Below, one piece after another: positions 49,195 to 58,539 of a stretch of DNA of 64,000 nucleotides. Each line of letters begins with the position of its first letter. The stretch's first letter is position 1. Under the pieces are notes generated by a model. It saw nothing but the letters and a program-made list of their open reading frames with translations, was not told where the DNA came from and searched no databases. Location: contig NZ_CALTYA010000012.1 of NCBI RefSeq assembly GCF_943913405.1, positions 28,579-92,578 on the forward strand, written 5' to 3'. A program made the translations under genes and the position numbers. This DNA comes from an uncultured Flavobacterium sp. Its GTDB lineage: Bacteria; Bacteroidota; Bacteroidia; Flavobacteriales; Flavobacteriaceae.

Positions 49195-51000
49195 TTAAAA
49201 GCAATATTCATTTTCTGCAATTAATTTAGAAGCGATAGTTTCACGCAAAGCTACCACATTTGGAAGATTTGTATATTTTGTAAAACGTTTCAATCCCATC
49301 AGCATCATTCGTTGCTCGTCGCCTTCAGAGAAAGAAGCGATTCCTTCTTTTCCTTTTATGGTTACGATATCGACCGCTTTGTACAAATATAATTGCGCCA
49401 TTGCGATTTGCTCTTTGATATTTTCTGCGCCTTTTGATTTTGCTAATTTTTCTGTTCTCAAAATCGTAGATTCAGCCATATAAATTTCAATCAAGATGTC
49501 AGAAGCCGCCATCAATAATTGTTGGTGGCTGTCTAAATCTGGACCATATTTTTGGACTGCAGCGCCAGCAACCATCAAGAATACTTTTTTCAATTTTGCT
49601 ACGATTTCTTTTTCCTCTGCAAATAATTCAGAATAATCTGGTGTATTGAAATCAGGAATTCCCATCAATTCTTCTTGAACTTTCATCGCCGGGCCTAATA
49701 AATCCACGTGACCTTTCATTGCTTTTTTTACCAACATTCCTACAGAAAGCATTCTGTTGATTTCGTTTGTTCCTTCGTATATTCTTGCGATTCTGGCATC
49801 TCTCCAGGCACTTTCCATCGGAGTATCTTCTGAAAATCCCATTCCGCCAAAAATTTGGATTCCTTCGTCAGCACAATTTTGTACGTCTTCAGAAATAGCA
49901 ACTTTGATGATTGAACATTCGATTGCAAATTCTTCCACACCTTTTAATTCTGCTTCTTGATGGGAAACACCTTCGGCAACACGAGCTTCAATTCTTTCCT
50001 CAATAGCTTTCGCAGCACGATAAGAAGCGCTTTCTCCTGCATAGCAAGAAGTGGCCATTTCAGCAATTTTTGAACGTATGGCTCCGAAGTTTGAAATTGG
50101 AGTGTTGAACTGAATTCTTTCGTTAGCATATTTAACACCGCCAGTTGTCACTCTTCTTTGAGCATCCAGGCAAGCAGCCCCTAGTTTTATACGACCAACA
50201 TTCAACGCGTTCATTGCAATCTTAAAACCGTTTCCTCTTTCAGAAAGCATGTTTTCAACAGGAACTTTTGTGTCGCTGAAGAAAACCTGACGAGTAGAAG
50301 AGGCGCGAATTCCCAATTTGTGCTCTTCTTCATTCATTGAAATTCCGTTTGACGGATCGTTTTCTACGATGAAACCTGTGATGTTTTTATCGTCGCCGAT
50401 TCTTGCAAATACAATGAAAACACTGCAGAAACCGGCATTAGAAATCCACATTTTTTGTCCTGTGATTTTGTAATGCGTTCCGTCTTCTGACAAAACTGCT
50501 TTAGTTTTTCCAGAATTAGCATCTGAACCTGCTCCAGGTTCTGTCAAGCAATACGCTCCGAACCATTCGCCTGAAGCTAATTTTGGTACATATTTTTTCT
50601 TTTGTTCTTCTGTTCCGTATAAAGTGATCGGCATTGTCCCTATTCCGGTATGTGCTCCAAAAGCCGTCGAGAACGAACCTGTTGCTCCCGAAATATAATC
50701 GCAAACCAGCATCGTGGAAACAAATCCCATTCCGAGTCCGCCATATTCTTCTGGAACTGCAACTCCAAGAAGTCCCAATTCACCCGCTTTTTTCATACAT
50801 TCTTCTGTGAACGCATAGTCTTTATTTTCAAAACGGTTTTTGTTCGGCCAGATTTCTTTGTCCACAAATTCTTTGACCATTTGTTTCATCATCAATTGCT
50901 CCTCAGAAAAATCTTCAGGAGTAAAGATGTCTTCGCTTTTTGTTTCCTTAACTAAAAACTGACCACCACGGGTTACGTCTTTTTCAATTGTATCTGCCAT
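49195..51000 (-). CDS. Acyl-CoA dehydrogenase
   Basis: This 601-residue flavoenzyme introduces the trans-2 double bond in acyl-CoA. The FAD-binding and active-site segments are present: YCLTEPGAGSDANSGKT, KMWISNAGF and the C-terminal IFGGMGFSEDTPMESAWRDA (catalytic Glu region). An additional C-terminal domain of about 150 residues is typical for the longer Bacteroidota group. It is the last gene of the beta-oxidation operon. Confidence 0.94.
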   Translation of the reverse strand: MADTIEKDVTRGGQFLVKETKSEDIFTPEDFSEEQLMMKQMVKEFVDKEIWPNKNRFENKDYAFTEECMKKAGELGLLGVAVPEEYGGLGMGFVSTMLVCDYISGATGSFSTAFGAHTGIGTMPITLYGTEEQKKKYVPKLASGEWFGAYCLTEPGAGSDANSGKTKAVLSEDGTHYKITGQKMWISNAGFCSVFIVFARIGDDKNITGFIVENDPSNGISMNEEEHKLGIRASSTRQVFFSDTKVPVENMLSERGNGFKIAMNALNVGRIKLGAACLDAQRRVTTGGVKYANERIQFNTPISNFGAIRSKIAEMATSCYAGESASYRAAKAIEERIEARVAEGVSHQEAELKGVEEFAIECSIIKVAISEDVQNCADEGIQIFGGMGFSEDTPMESAWRDARIARIYEGTNEINRMLSVGMLVKKAMKGHVDLLGPAMKVQEELMGIPDFNTPDYSELFAEEKEIVAKLKKVFLMVAGAAVQKYGPDLDSHQQLLMAASDILIEIYMAESTILRTEKLAKSKGAENIKEQIAMAQLYLYKAVDIVTIKGKEGIASFSEGDEQRMMLMGLKRFTKYTNLPNVVALRETIASKLIAENEYCF

Positions 51001-51108
51001 TTTTTTTAAGTTTAAATTTTAATATTTTGGAAAACTTTTTTTGCATCACGGATTTTAGAAATTGGAAAAATTATTAAAATTTCTAAGATATGTGATCCTT
51101 TTCTTCGT

Positions 51109-52290
51109 TTACAATATTTCGTAAACTCCCGCAGCACCTTGACCAGTTCCAACACACATCGTCACAATGCCATATTTATTTCCTCTGCGTTTCATTTCAT
51201 CGAATAATTGGACAGAAAGTTTTGCTCCAGTACAACCCAGCGGGTGGCCTAACGCAATCGCTCCACCGTTTACATTCACGATATCCGGATTGATTCCTAA
51301 TTCTCTAACAACTGCTAAAGATTGTGATGCAAAAGCTTCGTTTAATTCAAATAACTCAATATCATTCAAAGACAATCCAGCTTGTTTCAATGCTTTTGGA
51401 ATTGCTTTCACAGGTCCGATTCCCATGATTCTTGGTTCAACTCCGGCAGCTGCATAACTTACCATTCTTGCAATTGGCTCTAAGTTTAATTCTTTAACCA
51501 AATCTTCTGACATTACCATTACGAATGCGGCCCCATCGCTCATTTGTGAAGAACTTCCTGCGGTAACGCTACCGTCAGCTGCGAAAACGGGTCTTAATTT
51601 TCCTAATGCTTCTAAAGAAGTATCGGCTCTCGGACCTTCATCTTTATTTACTACGTAAGATTTTGTCGCTTTCTTTCCGTTTTCATCAACGTAAATTTGT
51701 TCCACAGTAATTGGAACAATCTGCTTATCGAATTTGCCTTCCGCTTGTGCTTTCAATGCTTTTTGGTGTGAATTGTAAGCAAATAAATCTTGGTCTTCAC
51801 GAGAAACATTGAACTGTTTTGCAACAGCTTCGGCTGTCAATCCCATTCCCCAGTAATAATCTTCGTGGCCTTCTTTTGCCACAGCATAATCTGGAGTGGG
51901 TTTGTAGCCTCCCATCGGGATAAAACTCATGCTTTCTGCACCACCGGCAATAATACAATCTGCCATTCCTGATTGGATTTTGGCAGTTGCCATTGCAATG
52001 GTTTCTACTCCCGAAGCACAATATCGGTTTACGGTAACACCCGGAACGTCATCGACTTTTAATCCCATCAAGGAAATCAATCGTGCCACATTCAAGCCTT
52101 GTTCGGCTTCTGGCATTGCATTTCCGACCATTACGTCGTCAATTCTTTTTTTGTCGAAATCTGGCAGTTGTTCCATCATATATTGGATGGTTTCGGCCGC
52201 TAATTCATCAGGACGTTTGAATCTGAAAACTCCTTTTGGAGCTTTTCCAACGGCCGTTCTGTATGCTTTTACTATATATGCTGTTTTCAT
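51109..52290 (-). CDS. Acetyl-CoA C-acyltransferase (thiolase)
   Basis: The 393-residue thiolase cleaves 3-oxoacyl-CoA with CoA. The nucleophilic cysteine is in NRYCASGVETIA, the histidine region is GGAIALGHPLGCTGAK, and the second cysteine is in MCVGTGQGAAG. It lies 108 bases upstream of the acyl-CoA dehydrogenase and downstream of the four-helix-bundle gene. Confidence 0.96.
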   Translation of the reverse strand: MKTAYIVKAYRTAVGKAPKGVFRFKRPDELAAETIQYMMEQLPDFDKKRIDDVMVGNAMPEAEQGLNVARLISLMGLKVDDVPGVTVNRYCASGVETIAMATAKIQSGMADCIIAGGAESMSFIPMGGYKPTPDYAVAKEGHEDYYWGMGLTAEAVAKQFNVSREDQDLFAYNSHQKALKAQAEGKFDKQIVPITVEQIYVDENGKKATKSYVVNKDEGPRADTSLEALGKLRPVFAADGSVTAGSSSQMSDGAAFVMVMSEDLVKELNLEPIARMVSYAAAGVEPRIMGIGPVKAIPKALKQAGLSLNDIELFELNEAFASQSLAVVRELGINPDIVNVNGGAIALGHPLGCTGAKLSVQLFDEMKRRGNKYGIVTMCVGTGQGAAGVYEIL

Positions 52291-52296
52291 TTAAAT

Positions 52297-52308
52297 AGAT
52301 TTTAGTAT
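52297..52308 (+). repeat. Direct repeat copy 1 flanking the four-helix-bundle gene
   Basis: AGATTTTAGTAT recurs identically at 52708-52719 in the same orientation, on the other side of the gene at 52329-52679. Confidence 0.6.
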
Positions 52309-52328
52309 TTAGTATTGAGAATTGAGAT

Positions 52329-52679
52329 TCATGCAATACTTTTTTGAAATGAATAATTCATTTTTTGTATTTCAATAATCAACTCAAGAATTGGTTCCAA
52401 TTTTTCTTTTGCAATTAAATTAAGCTCATAAGTCAAAATTAATTGAGTATGAAGCTCGTAAGATGAACCGTTCGCAATTCCTAAAAAGTGCCTAAATTCA
52501 TTTTTTGAGTTTCGTCCAGCTCCTTCCGCAATATTGGATGCAATTGAAATAGTGCACCTTTTTATTTGCGAAGTCAAACCAAATTTTTCATCATTTGGTA
52601 AATCAGAAACGACTTTATAAACTTCTTTTGCTAAAAGAATTGACTTTTGCCAAATCTTTAAATCTTCTACTTTGTGCAT
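52329..52679 (-). CDS. Four-helix-bundle protein (23S rRNA intervening-sequence type)
   Basis: This 116-residue protein matches the family of small helix-bundle proteins first noted in 23S rRNA intervening sequences and often found singly in genomes. Landmarks are DLKIWQKSILLAKEVYKV, then SIASNIAEGAGRNSKNEFRH. It sits inside the beta-oxidation operon between the thiolase and the hydratase/dehydrogenase genes and is flanked by a 12-base direct repeat. A recent insertion is therefore likely. Confidence 0.9.
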   Translation of the reverse strand: MHKVEDLKIWQKSILLAKEVYKVVSDLPNDEKFGLTSQIKRCTISIASNIAEGAGRNSKNEFRHFLGIANGSSYELHTQLILTYELNLIAKEKLEPILELIIEIQKMNYSFQKSIA

Positions 52680-52706
52680 TTTGTATGGCGTTTAATTGTT
52701 GCTGTT

Positions 52707-52774
52707 GAGATTTTAGTATAGAGAGTTGACAATCTGAATATCTGAATATCTGAATATCTCAATACTAAAATCTC
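52707..52774. repeat. Repeat region between the bifunctional FadB-like and helix-bundle genes
   Basis: GAGATTTTAGTAT (52707-52719) is mirrored by ATACTAAAATCTC (52762-52774). Between them CTGAATAT is repeated three times. The first arm is also the second copy of the direct repeat found at 52297. Confidence 0.65.
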
Positions 52775-52778
52775 ACTT

Positions 52779-55169
52779 CTAATTTCTCAACGGTTTCCCT
52801 TTCGTTAACATAAATTGAATTCTTTCTAACGTCTTTCTCTCTGTACAAAGCGATAAAAATGCCTCTCTTTCCAAATCCAATAAATATTGTTCTGTAACCA
52901 AAGTCGCTTCCGATAAATCGCCACCTGCCATAACGTAAGCCAGTTTATTTGCAATTTTCTTATCATGTTCAGAGATATAACTTCCGGCCTGCATTTGGTC
53001 AGTTCCAACCAAGAACATTCCCAAGGCTTGCTTACCCAAAACTTTCACATCTTTTCTTCTGATAGGCTGTGTATATCCGGCATCCGCCAAAATCAATGCT
53101 TGCTTTTTAGCTTCTGCAATCTGTCTGTGTTTGTTGATTACAACGATGTCTTTTCCGTGTTGCAAAATTCCTAAATCGAAAGCTTCGTGTGCAGAAGTGG
53201 AAACTTTTGCCATGGCAACTGTCAAGAAATATTCCTGCAGAACGTTTAATTCCACATCATTTTTACGGAATAAATCAGATGCTCTCAAAGCCATTTCCTT
53301 AGAACCGCCACCGCCAGGAATTACTCCGACACCAAATTCTACCAAACCGATATACGTTTCCGCAGCAGCAACCACTTTATCAGCGTGCATGCTCATTTCG
53401 CAACCGCCACCCAAAGTCATTCCATGAGGAGCAACTACAACTGGAATTCCAGAATAGCGAACGCGCATCATTGTGTCTTGGAACATTTTGATGGCCATGT
53501 TCAGTTCATCATATTCTTGCTCTACAGCCATCATGAAAATCATTCCTATGTTGGCTCCAACAGAGAAATTTGCCGCCTGATTCCCAATGACCAAACCTGC
53601 ATATTCTTTTTCGGCCAAGTCGATGGCTTTATTGATTCCTTGCAAGACATCGCCACCAATCGTATTCATTTTTGATTGGAATTCAAGGTTTAAGATTCCG
53701 TCACCTAAGTCAGTGATTACAGCGCCTGAATTGCTCCAAACTTTTTTGCTTTCTCTAATATTATTCAAGATAATAAACGAATCTTGTCCCGGAATTTTCT
53801 TCTGAGATTTTGAAGCGATATCATAATAATAAGTAGCTCCGTCTTTGATAGTATAAAAAGATTTGTTTCCAGAAGCCAGCATTTCTGTTACCCAAGTTGC
53901 AGGTTCCAGGTTTTCGGCTTTCATCAATTCGATGCCTTTTTCAACACCGATGGCATCCCAGATTTCAAAGGGACCGTTTTCCCAACCGAAGCCTGCTTTC
54001 ATGGCATCGTCAATCTTGTATAAATCTTCTGTGATTTCTGGAACCCTGTTGGCCACATAAGCGAACATTCCCGTGAAGTTTTTTCTATAGAATTCTCCTG
54101 CTTTGTCTGTTCCTTTTACCAAAACCTTGAAGCGGTTGATCGGCTTGTCAATGGTTTTAGTCAATTCTAAAGTGGCGAAAGAGGCTTTTTTAGCAGCTCT
54201 ATATTCTAAAGTGTCTAAGTCTAAAGACAAAATATCCTTGTCCACTTTTTTATAAAAACCTTGTCCGGTTTTGCTTCCCAGCCATTTGTTTTCCATCATT
54301 TTGCTGATGAATTCTGGAAGCTTGAACAATTCATGTGACTCATCTTCTGGACAGTTTTCATAGATTCCGTTGGCAACGTGTACCAAAGTATCCAATCCGA
54401 CAACATCAACTGTTCTAAACGTAGCCGATTTTGGTCGACCGATAACCGGACCTGTCAATTTATCAACTTCTTCAATTGTCAAGCCCAATTCTTTCACTTG
54501 GTGGAACATGCTCATGATCCCGAAAATACCGATACGATTTCCGATAAAAGCGGGAGTATCTTTGGCTACGACCGAAGTTTTTCCTAAGAATTTTTCTCCG
54601 TATTCGTTTATGAAATCCAATACTTCTGTAGAAGTTTTAGGGCCAGGAATGATTTCGAAGAGCTTTAGATAACGTGCCGGATTGAAGAAGTGCGTGCCGC
54701 AGAAGTGCTTTTGGAAGTCTTCGCTTCTGCCTTCGCTCATAAAATGAATCGGAATTCCGGAAGTGTTTGAAGTAATTAAGGTGCCCGGTTTTCTGTATTT
54801 TTCGATCTGTTCAAAGACTTGCTTCTTTATGTCAAGCCTTTCAATGACTACTTCTATAATCCAATCTACATCTGAGATTTTTGCCAGATCATCTGTAGTG
54901 TTTCCGGTTGTGATTCTGCTGGCGAACTTTTGGTGGTAAATAGGAGAGGGCTTTGACTTCAATGCATTTGCCAAATGCTCGTTCACCACTCTGTTTCTTA
55001 CTACCTTGCTTTCCAGCGTCAATCCTTTTTTCTGTTCTGCTTCGGTCAATTCACGAGGCACAATATCGAGAAGCAAAACTTCTACACCGATATTTGCAAA
55101 ATGGCAGGCAATGCCTGACCCCATGATTCCCGAACCAATGACAGCAACTTTTTTAATCAGTCGTTTCAT
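52779..55169 (-). CDS. Bifunctional 3-hydroxyacyl-CoA dehydrogenase / enoyl-CoA hydratase
   Basis: This protein of about 796 residues starts MKRLIKKVAVIGSGIMGSGI, an NAD-binding Rossmann motif. The dehydrogenase part contains HFFNPARYLKLFEI and KDTPAFIGNRIG. A second part (about 490-700) has enoyl-CoA hydratase/isomerase features (APHGMTLGGGCEMSMHADKV, FGVGVIPGGGGSKEMALR). It catalyses two central steps of fatty-acid beta-oxidation. It follows the MarR gene by four bases, so it is translated from the same message. The 21-codon upstream extension overlaps marR and is not needed. Confidence 0.94.
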   Translation of the reverse strand: MKRLIKKVAVIGSGIMGSGIACHFANIGVEVLLLDIVPRELTEAEQKKGLTLESKVVRNRVVNEHLANALKSKPSPIYHQKFASRITTGNTTDDLAKISDVDWIIEVVIERLDIKKQVFEQIEKYRKPGTLITSNTSGIPIHFMSEGRSEDFQKHFCGTHFFNPARYLKLFEIIPGPKTSTEVLDFINEYGEKFLGKTSVVAKDTPAFIGNRIGIFGIMSMFHQVKELGLTIEEVDKLTGPVIGRPKSATFRTVDVVGLDTLVHVANGIYENCPEDESHELFKLPEFISKMMENKWLGSKTGQGFYKKVDKDILSLDLDTLEYRAAKKASFATLELTKTIDKPINRFKVLVKGTDKAGEFYRKNFTGMFAYVANRVPEITEDLYKIDDAMKAGFGWENGPFEIWDAIGVEKGIELMKAENLEPATWVTEMLASGNKSFYTIKDGATYYYDIASKSQKKIPGQDSFIILNNIRESKKVWSNSGAVITDLGDGILNLEFQSKMNTIGGDVLQGINKAIDLAEKEYAGLVIGNQAANFSVGANIGMIFMMAVEQEYDELNMAIKMFQDTMMRVRYSGIPVVVAPHGMTLGGGCEMSMHADKVVAAAETYIGLVEFGVGVIPGGGGSKEMALRASDLFRKNDVELNVLQEYFLTVAMAKVSTSAHEAFDLGILQHGKDIVVINKHRQIAEAKKQALILADAGYTQPIRRKDVKVLGKQALGMFLVGTDQMQAGSYISEHDKKIANKLAYVMAGGDLSEATLVTEQYLLDLEREAFLSLCTERKTLERIQFMLTKGKPLRN

Positions 55170-55173
55170 TCTA

Positions 55174-55641
55174 TTATTTGTTTGTTGTTTGTATCTGTTT
55201 GTCGTCTTCAGAGAAGATATTCTTGTCAGCAATCAAGTTGTTTATGGTTTCGGCCACTTCGATGAAATGCTGCAGCTTCTCTTCCGATATATGTTCTCTG
55301 ATGGTTTCATTAAATTTCAAGACCGTGTTTTTCGAAAGCTCCCTCTTTTCTTTCCCGAATTTGGTAAGGTGAATCAAAACGCCTCTTCCGTCGACAGGGT
55401 TTTTCTTTCTGGTAATTAGTCCTTTGTCTTCCATTGACTTTAGGGTTCTGGTCAAGCTTGTGGCTTCCATTCCCATCTTTGGGCCTAATGTTGTCGATGG
55501 CGAACCTTTGTCTTTGTCCAGGCTTAATAAGGCGAAACCTGTCGCCATTGTAGCTCCATATTTGGCTGCTTCTTCGTTGTACATTCTTGCGACAGCCTGC
55601 CATGTTGCTCTTAAAATATAGTCTATTGTTTTGTCTTTCAT
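55174..55641 (-). CDS. MarR-family regulator of the beta-oxidation operon
   Basis: The 155-residue winged-helix protein has the MarR pattern, with helix-turn-helix region GPKMGMEATSLTRTLKSMED and wing KGLITRKKNPVDGRGVLIHLT. It is the first gene of the operon for fatty-acid oxidation. MarR homologues in this position usually repress the operon and are released by acyl-CoA. A perfect 12-base palindrome TATGCATGCATA lies 38 bases before its start. Confidence 0.93.
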   Translation of the reverse strand: MKDKTIDYILRATWQAVARMYNEEAAKYGATMATGFALLSLDKDKGSPSTTLGPKMGMEATSLTRTLKSMEDKGLITRKKNPVDGRGVLIHLTKFGKEKRELSKNTVLKFNETIREHISEEKLQHFIEVAETINNLIADKNIFSEDDKQIQTTNK

Positions 55642-55657
55642 GTGTAATTGGTTATTT

Positions 55658-55665
55658 CAAATGTA
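55658..55665 (-). promoter_or_regulatory. -7 box of the MarR-led operon
   Basis: TACATTTG on the minus strand fits TAnnTTTG, 17 bases before the marR start. Confidence 0.5.
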
Positions 55666-55678
55666 CAAAATAAAATAT

Positions 55679-55690
55679 TATGCATGCATA
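55679..55690. promoter_or_regulatory. Candidate MarR operator palindrome
   Basis: TATGCATGCATA is a perfect 12-base palindrome between the expected -7 and -33 positions of the marR promoter, where a repressor could block RNA polymerase. Confidence 0.45.
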
Positions 55691-55858
55691 GTAAATGTGT
55701 TTATTTTTAATTTTTAACAAATTAATTATGTGTTTTTGTAAAAATAAAGCGTTAGCTTAGGTACCACGGGTATGCCTTAACTATGCCTTAAGTAGGGAGC
55801 AGGTAAGAAGCAAGCATGGATGAATATAAAATAACGCTTGGGTTTATTATATAAAATT

Positions 55859-56614
55859 ATGGCAAAAATATACAGCAACGAAAAAATTCCGAAGCGCATT
55901 GGCGACTATGTGACTTATGCTGTGGAAGGTAAAGGGTATCATGTATTGCAATTAAAGACTGGGTTTACTAAGGAAAAGATGGAATCTGATCTTACCTATG
56001 ACTTATGCCTGAAGAATTCGAATGAGTTTGCCCTGGTTTCTTCGCTTTGCAAGAAGATAAGATATGAACTGCGCGATTTGCTGCCTAAGAAAAATAATGG
56101 AGCCATCTGCAATTCGCTGACGAGCATTATGCGGAAAGCTCTAGTTTTTGATACTGTTTCTGTTCGTGGCGAAAGGAATCTGGGTGTGGCCTTTGGAAAT
56201 GAGCCTGCAAGGGAATTGCTTACTGGCTATGATTTTAACCCTTTTGGAGTTTTGCCTGTTGCTTTTAGGGATAAATTCTTTTTTGATTTAGATGCTGGAC
56301 TTTTGCAATTTAGTTCTTTTAAAGCGGCTAAACTTTTTACTTTTCCAGATGGCGATTTTCTGCTTGGGATTCGGCTTCACCATCTTCGTTTTGATTTTGA
56401 AGAAGGCAACGGCATTCTCCAATCTTCAGACTGGCTCTTTTTTGGAATTGACTATAAATCAAAGCAACTGTCTTTCAAAATGCCTGCTAATTCTTCTCAA
56501 GGCGTAGGTTTTTATATTCTAGAAATAGACTTTTTTCATAATGAGAATGGAACTCTCCTGCCTCAAAATAATTCTGCCGCTAAATCGGTTTGCATAATTG
56601 GAGTATCCAGTTAG
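55859..56614 (+). CDS. Conserved flavobacterial protein, function unknown
   Basis: The 251-residue protein starts MAKIYSNEKIPKRIGDYVTYAV (the first Met of a 258-codon frame is seven codons upstream). The N-terminal segment KIPKRIGDYVTY and the later SSLCKKIRYELRDLLP resemble uncharacterised Bacteroidota proteins with a basic N-terminal half and a beta-rich C-terminal half. No signal, membrane or catalytic motif is seen. It is divergent from marR and precedes the GC-rich surface-protein block. Confidence 0.65.
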   Translation: MAKIYSNEKIPKRIGDYVTYAVEGKGYHVLQLKTGFTKEKMESDLTYDLCLKNSNEFALVSSLCKKIRYELRDLLPKKNNGAICNSLTSIMRKALVFDTVSVRGERNLGVAFGNEPARELLTGYDFNPFGVLPVAFRDKFFFDLDAGLLQFSSFKAAKLFTFPDGDFLLGIRLHHLRFDFEEGNGILQSSDWLFFGIDYKSKQLSFKMPANSSQGVGFYILEIDFFHNENGTLLPQNNSAAKSVCIIGVSS

Positions 56615-56796
56615 ATTATTTCTTCATTATTGTATGGTAAAAGTAACTGCCATTACCATTTTATATCTTCCAAGATTTACTTGTTTTTTTAATCCAAAAG
56701 AGTTTTACTGTTTTGATTTTTAATATATTATAGGTGATATTGATTTTGCAAGGAGTTGCAATTATCTTTTCACATTTGCTACACATTTTTTGTGTA

Positions 56797-56827
56797 TTGC
56801 GTACGTTCTTTTTATTAGATACTTTTG
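56797..56827 (+). promoter_or_regulatory. Promoter of the propeller T9SS gene
   Basis: TTG (56797-56799), a 20-base spacer and TACTTTTG (56820-56827) fit the -33/-7 pattern. A leader of about 75 bases would precede the ATG at 56909. The rest of 56615-56908 is AT-rich with no gene seen. Confidence 0.6.
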
Positions 56828-56908
56828 CCCGATTAACTTTTATTTGTAAGATAATTTTTAAAACAATACAACGTTACTAGCTAATATCAAATAAAAAATG
56901 CCACTTAT

Positions 56909-58528
56909 ATGAAACGCACTTCTTTCCGACTTTTCTCTATCCTTTCTTTATTTTCTATTGGCGGTATTGCCCACGCCCAGGACCTCCTCTGGGAGAAATC
57001 CTACGGAGGCAAGCACGCCGACTACCTCTTCGATGCCGTTGCCACGCCCGACTACGGCTTCCTGCTTGCGGGAAGCTCGCTTTCCAGGAAGACCGGCAAC
57101 AAGACCGCCGAGCCCCAGGGAGGGCTGGACTACTGGGTATGGAAGATGGACGAGCACGGCGAGCTTGACTGGCAGAAGGGCTTCGGCGGGCCGGGAACCG
57201 ACCTGCTCCAGGCCGTGAGGCTGACCAGGGATGCGGGATTCCTGCTTGCGGGAACCTCCGATTCGGGGGAAGGACTGCAGAAAAAAGATGCCTGCAAGGG
57301 GATGGAAGACTTCTGGGTCGTGAAGCTCGATGCAAAAGGCGGCGAGCAGTGGCAGCGTACCCTCGGGGGAAGCGGACAGGAACAGCTCAGCGCGGCCTTC
57401 CCGACTTCTGACGGCGGCTACATTTTGGGAGGCTCCTCCAGTTCGGAAAAGAGCCCCGAGGTGAAGGGCGCGAAAGACCCGTTCGGCAAGTGGGAAGACG
57501 GTTTCGGCAGCCTCGACTACTGGGCGGTGAAGCTCGACAGCAAGGGAAAAGTGGAATGGCAGCGCACCATCGGGGGCGAATATGCCGACCAGCTCAGGAG
57601 CATCATCCAGACCAGAGACGGTGGCTACCTTCTGGCGGGCTACTCGAACTCTCCGGAATCGGGAAACAAGACCGAAAAATGCTACGGGCAGGGCGACTAC
57701 TTTATAGTAAAATTGGATAAGGAAGGCAATACCGAGTGGCAGAAGGCCTACGGCGGGGACGGCGACGACCAGCCCTATGCCCTTCTGGAATCGCACGACG
57801 GAAACTTCGTCATTGCGGGAAACTCCAACTCGGGCACTACGGGAAACAAGAACAGCTCGAATAAAAAGGGCACGGATTTCTGGATGCTGAAAATCGACGC
57901 TTCGGGAGAGATACTCTGGCAGGAAACCTATGACATCGGAAACGTGGACCTCTTGACTTCTCTGGTAGAAAACAAGGACCATTCGCTATTGCTCGGGGGC
58001 TATGCGCAGAGCGAGACGATGGGCACCAAGAAAAAAGATAAGGAAGGAATCAACGACTATGTAGTCCTAAAGACCGACGAAAACGGGGAGGAAAAATGGA
58101 GGCAGCATGCGGGTAGCAGTGGCGAGGACATCTTGAGAAAAGCCATCGAGACCCGCGACGGAGGCTACCTTCTGGCAGGAACCTCCAAAGGGGAAGTCTC
58201 CCGAGACCGCAACACGGGCAAGGGAAACAATGACTTTTGGGTCGTGAAATTGAGGGACAAGGACAAGAAGAAGGAAGACAGGAAGTCGATCGAGGCTTTC
58301 CCGAATCCTGCGGTGCAGTATACCAATGTGGTGATCGGGTATGATTTTGTCGGCGGGACGGGATATGTGTACGACCTCTCGGGAAGGCAGCTGCAGTCTT
58401 TCGAGGTGAAGGACAGGACGGTGCCGGTGGACCTGGGAAGCTATCCGGAGGGGATTTATCTTATCAAGATCAAGACCGAGGTGCAGGAGGATAGTGTGAA
58501 GGTGATGAAGAGTACAAATAAAAATTAA
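56909..58528 (+). CDS. Seven-repeat propeller protein with T9SS type A sorting domain
   Basis: The 539-residue protein has a signal peptide (LFSIGGIAHAQD). Seven repeats of about 60 residues follow (about 24-455), each with an opening W-Q/E-x-x-GG-like strand, a DGGYLLAGxS motif and a closing DYWVVKLD-type strand, consistent with a seven-bladed propeller. The C-terminus (about 462-539) is a type A sorting domain, with PNPAVQYTNVVI, YDLSGRQLQSFEVK and a final YLIKI segment. It should be exported by Sec and T9SS and retained at the surface. GC content is far above the surroundings (38 of 60 bases in one line near 57001). It precedes an RHS locus. Confidence 0.9.
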   Translation: MKRTSFRLFSILSLFSIGGIAHAQDLLWEKSYGGKHADYLFDAVATPDYGFLLAGSSLSRKTGNKTAEPQGGLDYWVWKMDEHGELDWQKGFGGPGTDLLQAVRLTRDAGFLLAGTSDSGEGLQKKDACKGMEDFWVVKLDAKGGEQWQRTLGGSGQEQLSAAFPTSDGGYILGGSSSSEKSPEVKGAKDPFGKWEDGFGSLDYWAVKLDSKGKVEWQRTIGGEYADQLRSIIQTRDGGYLLAGYSNSPESGNKTEKCYGQGDYFIVKLDKEGNTEWQKAYGGDGDDQPYALLESHDGNFVIAGNSNSGTTGNKNSSNKKGTDFWMLKIDASGEILWQETYDIGNVDLLTSLVENKDHSLLLGGYAQSETMGTKKKDKEGINDYVVLKTDENGEEKWRQHAGSSGEDILRKAIETRDGGYLLAGTSKGEVSRDRNTGKGNNDFWVVKLRDKDKKKEDRKSIEAFPNPAVQYTNVVIGYDFVGGTGYVYDLSGRQLQSFEVKDRTVPVDLGSYPEGIYLIKIKTEVQEDSVKVMKSTNKN

Positions 58529-58539
58529 GAAGAAAATAA

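Noticed and set aside
56948..57982. 344-codon open frame on the minus strand
   Set aside because: It mirrors the GC-rich propeller gene; high GC suppresses stops in the antisense frame. The plus frame has a signal peptide, repeats and sorting domain.
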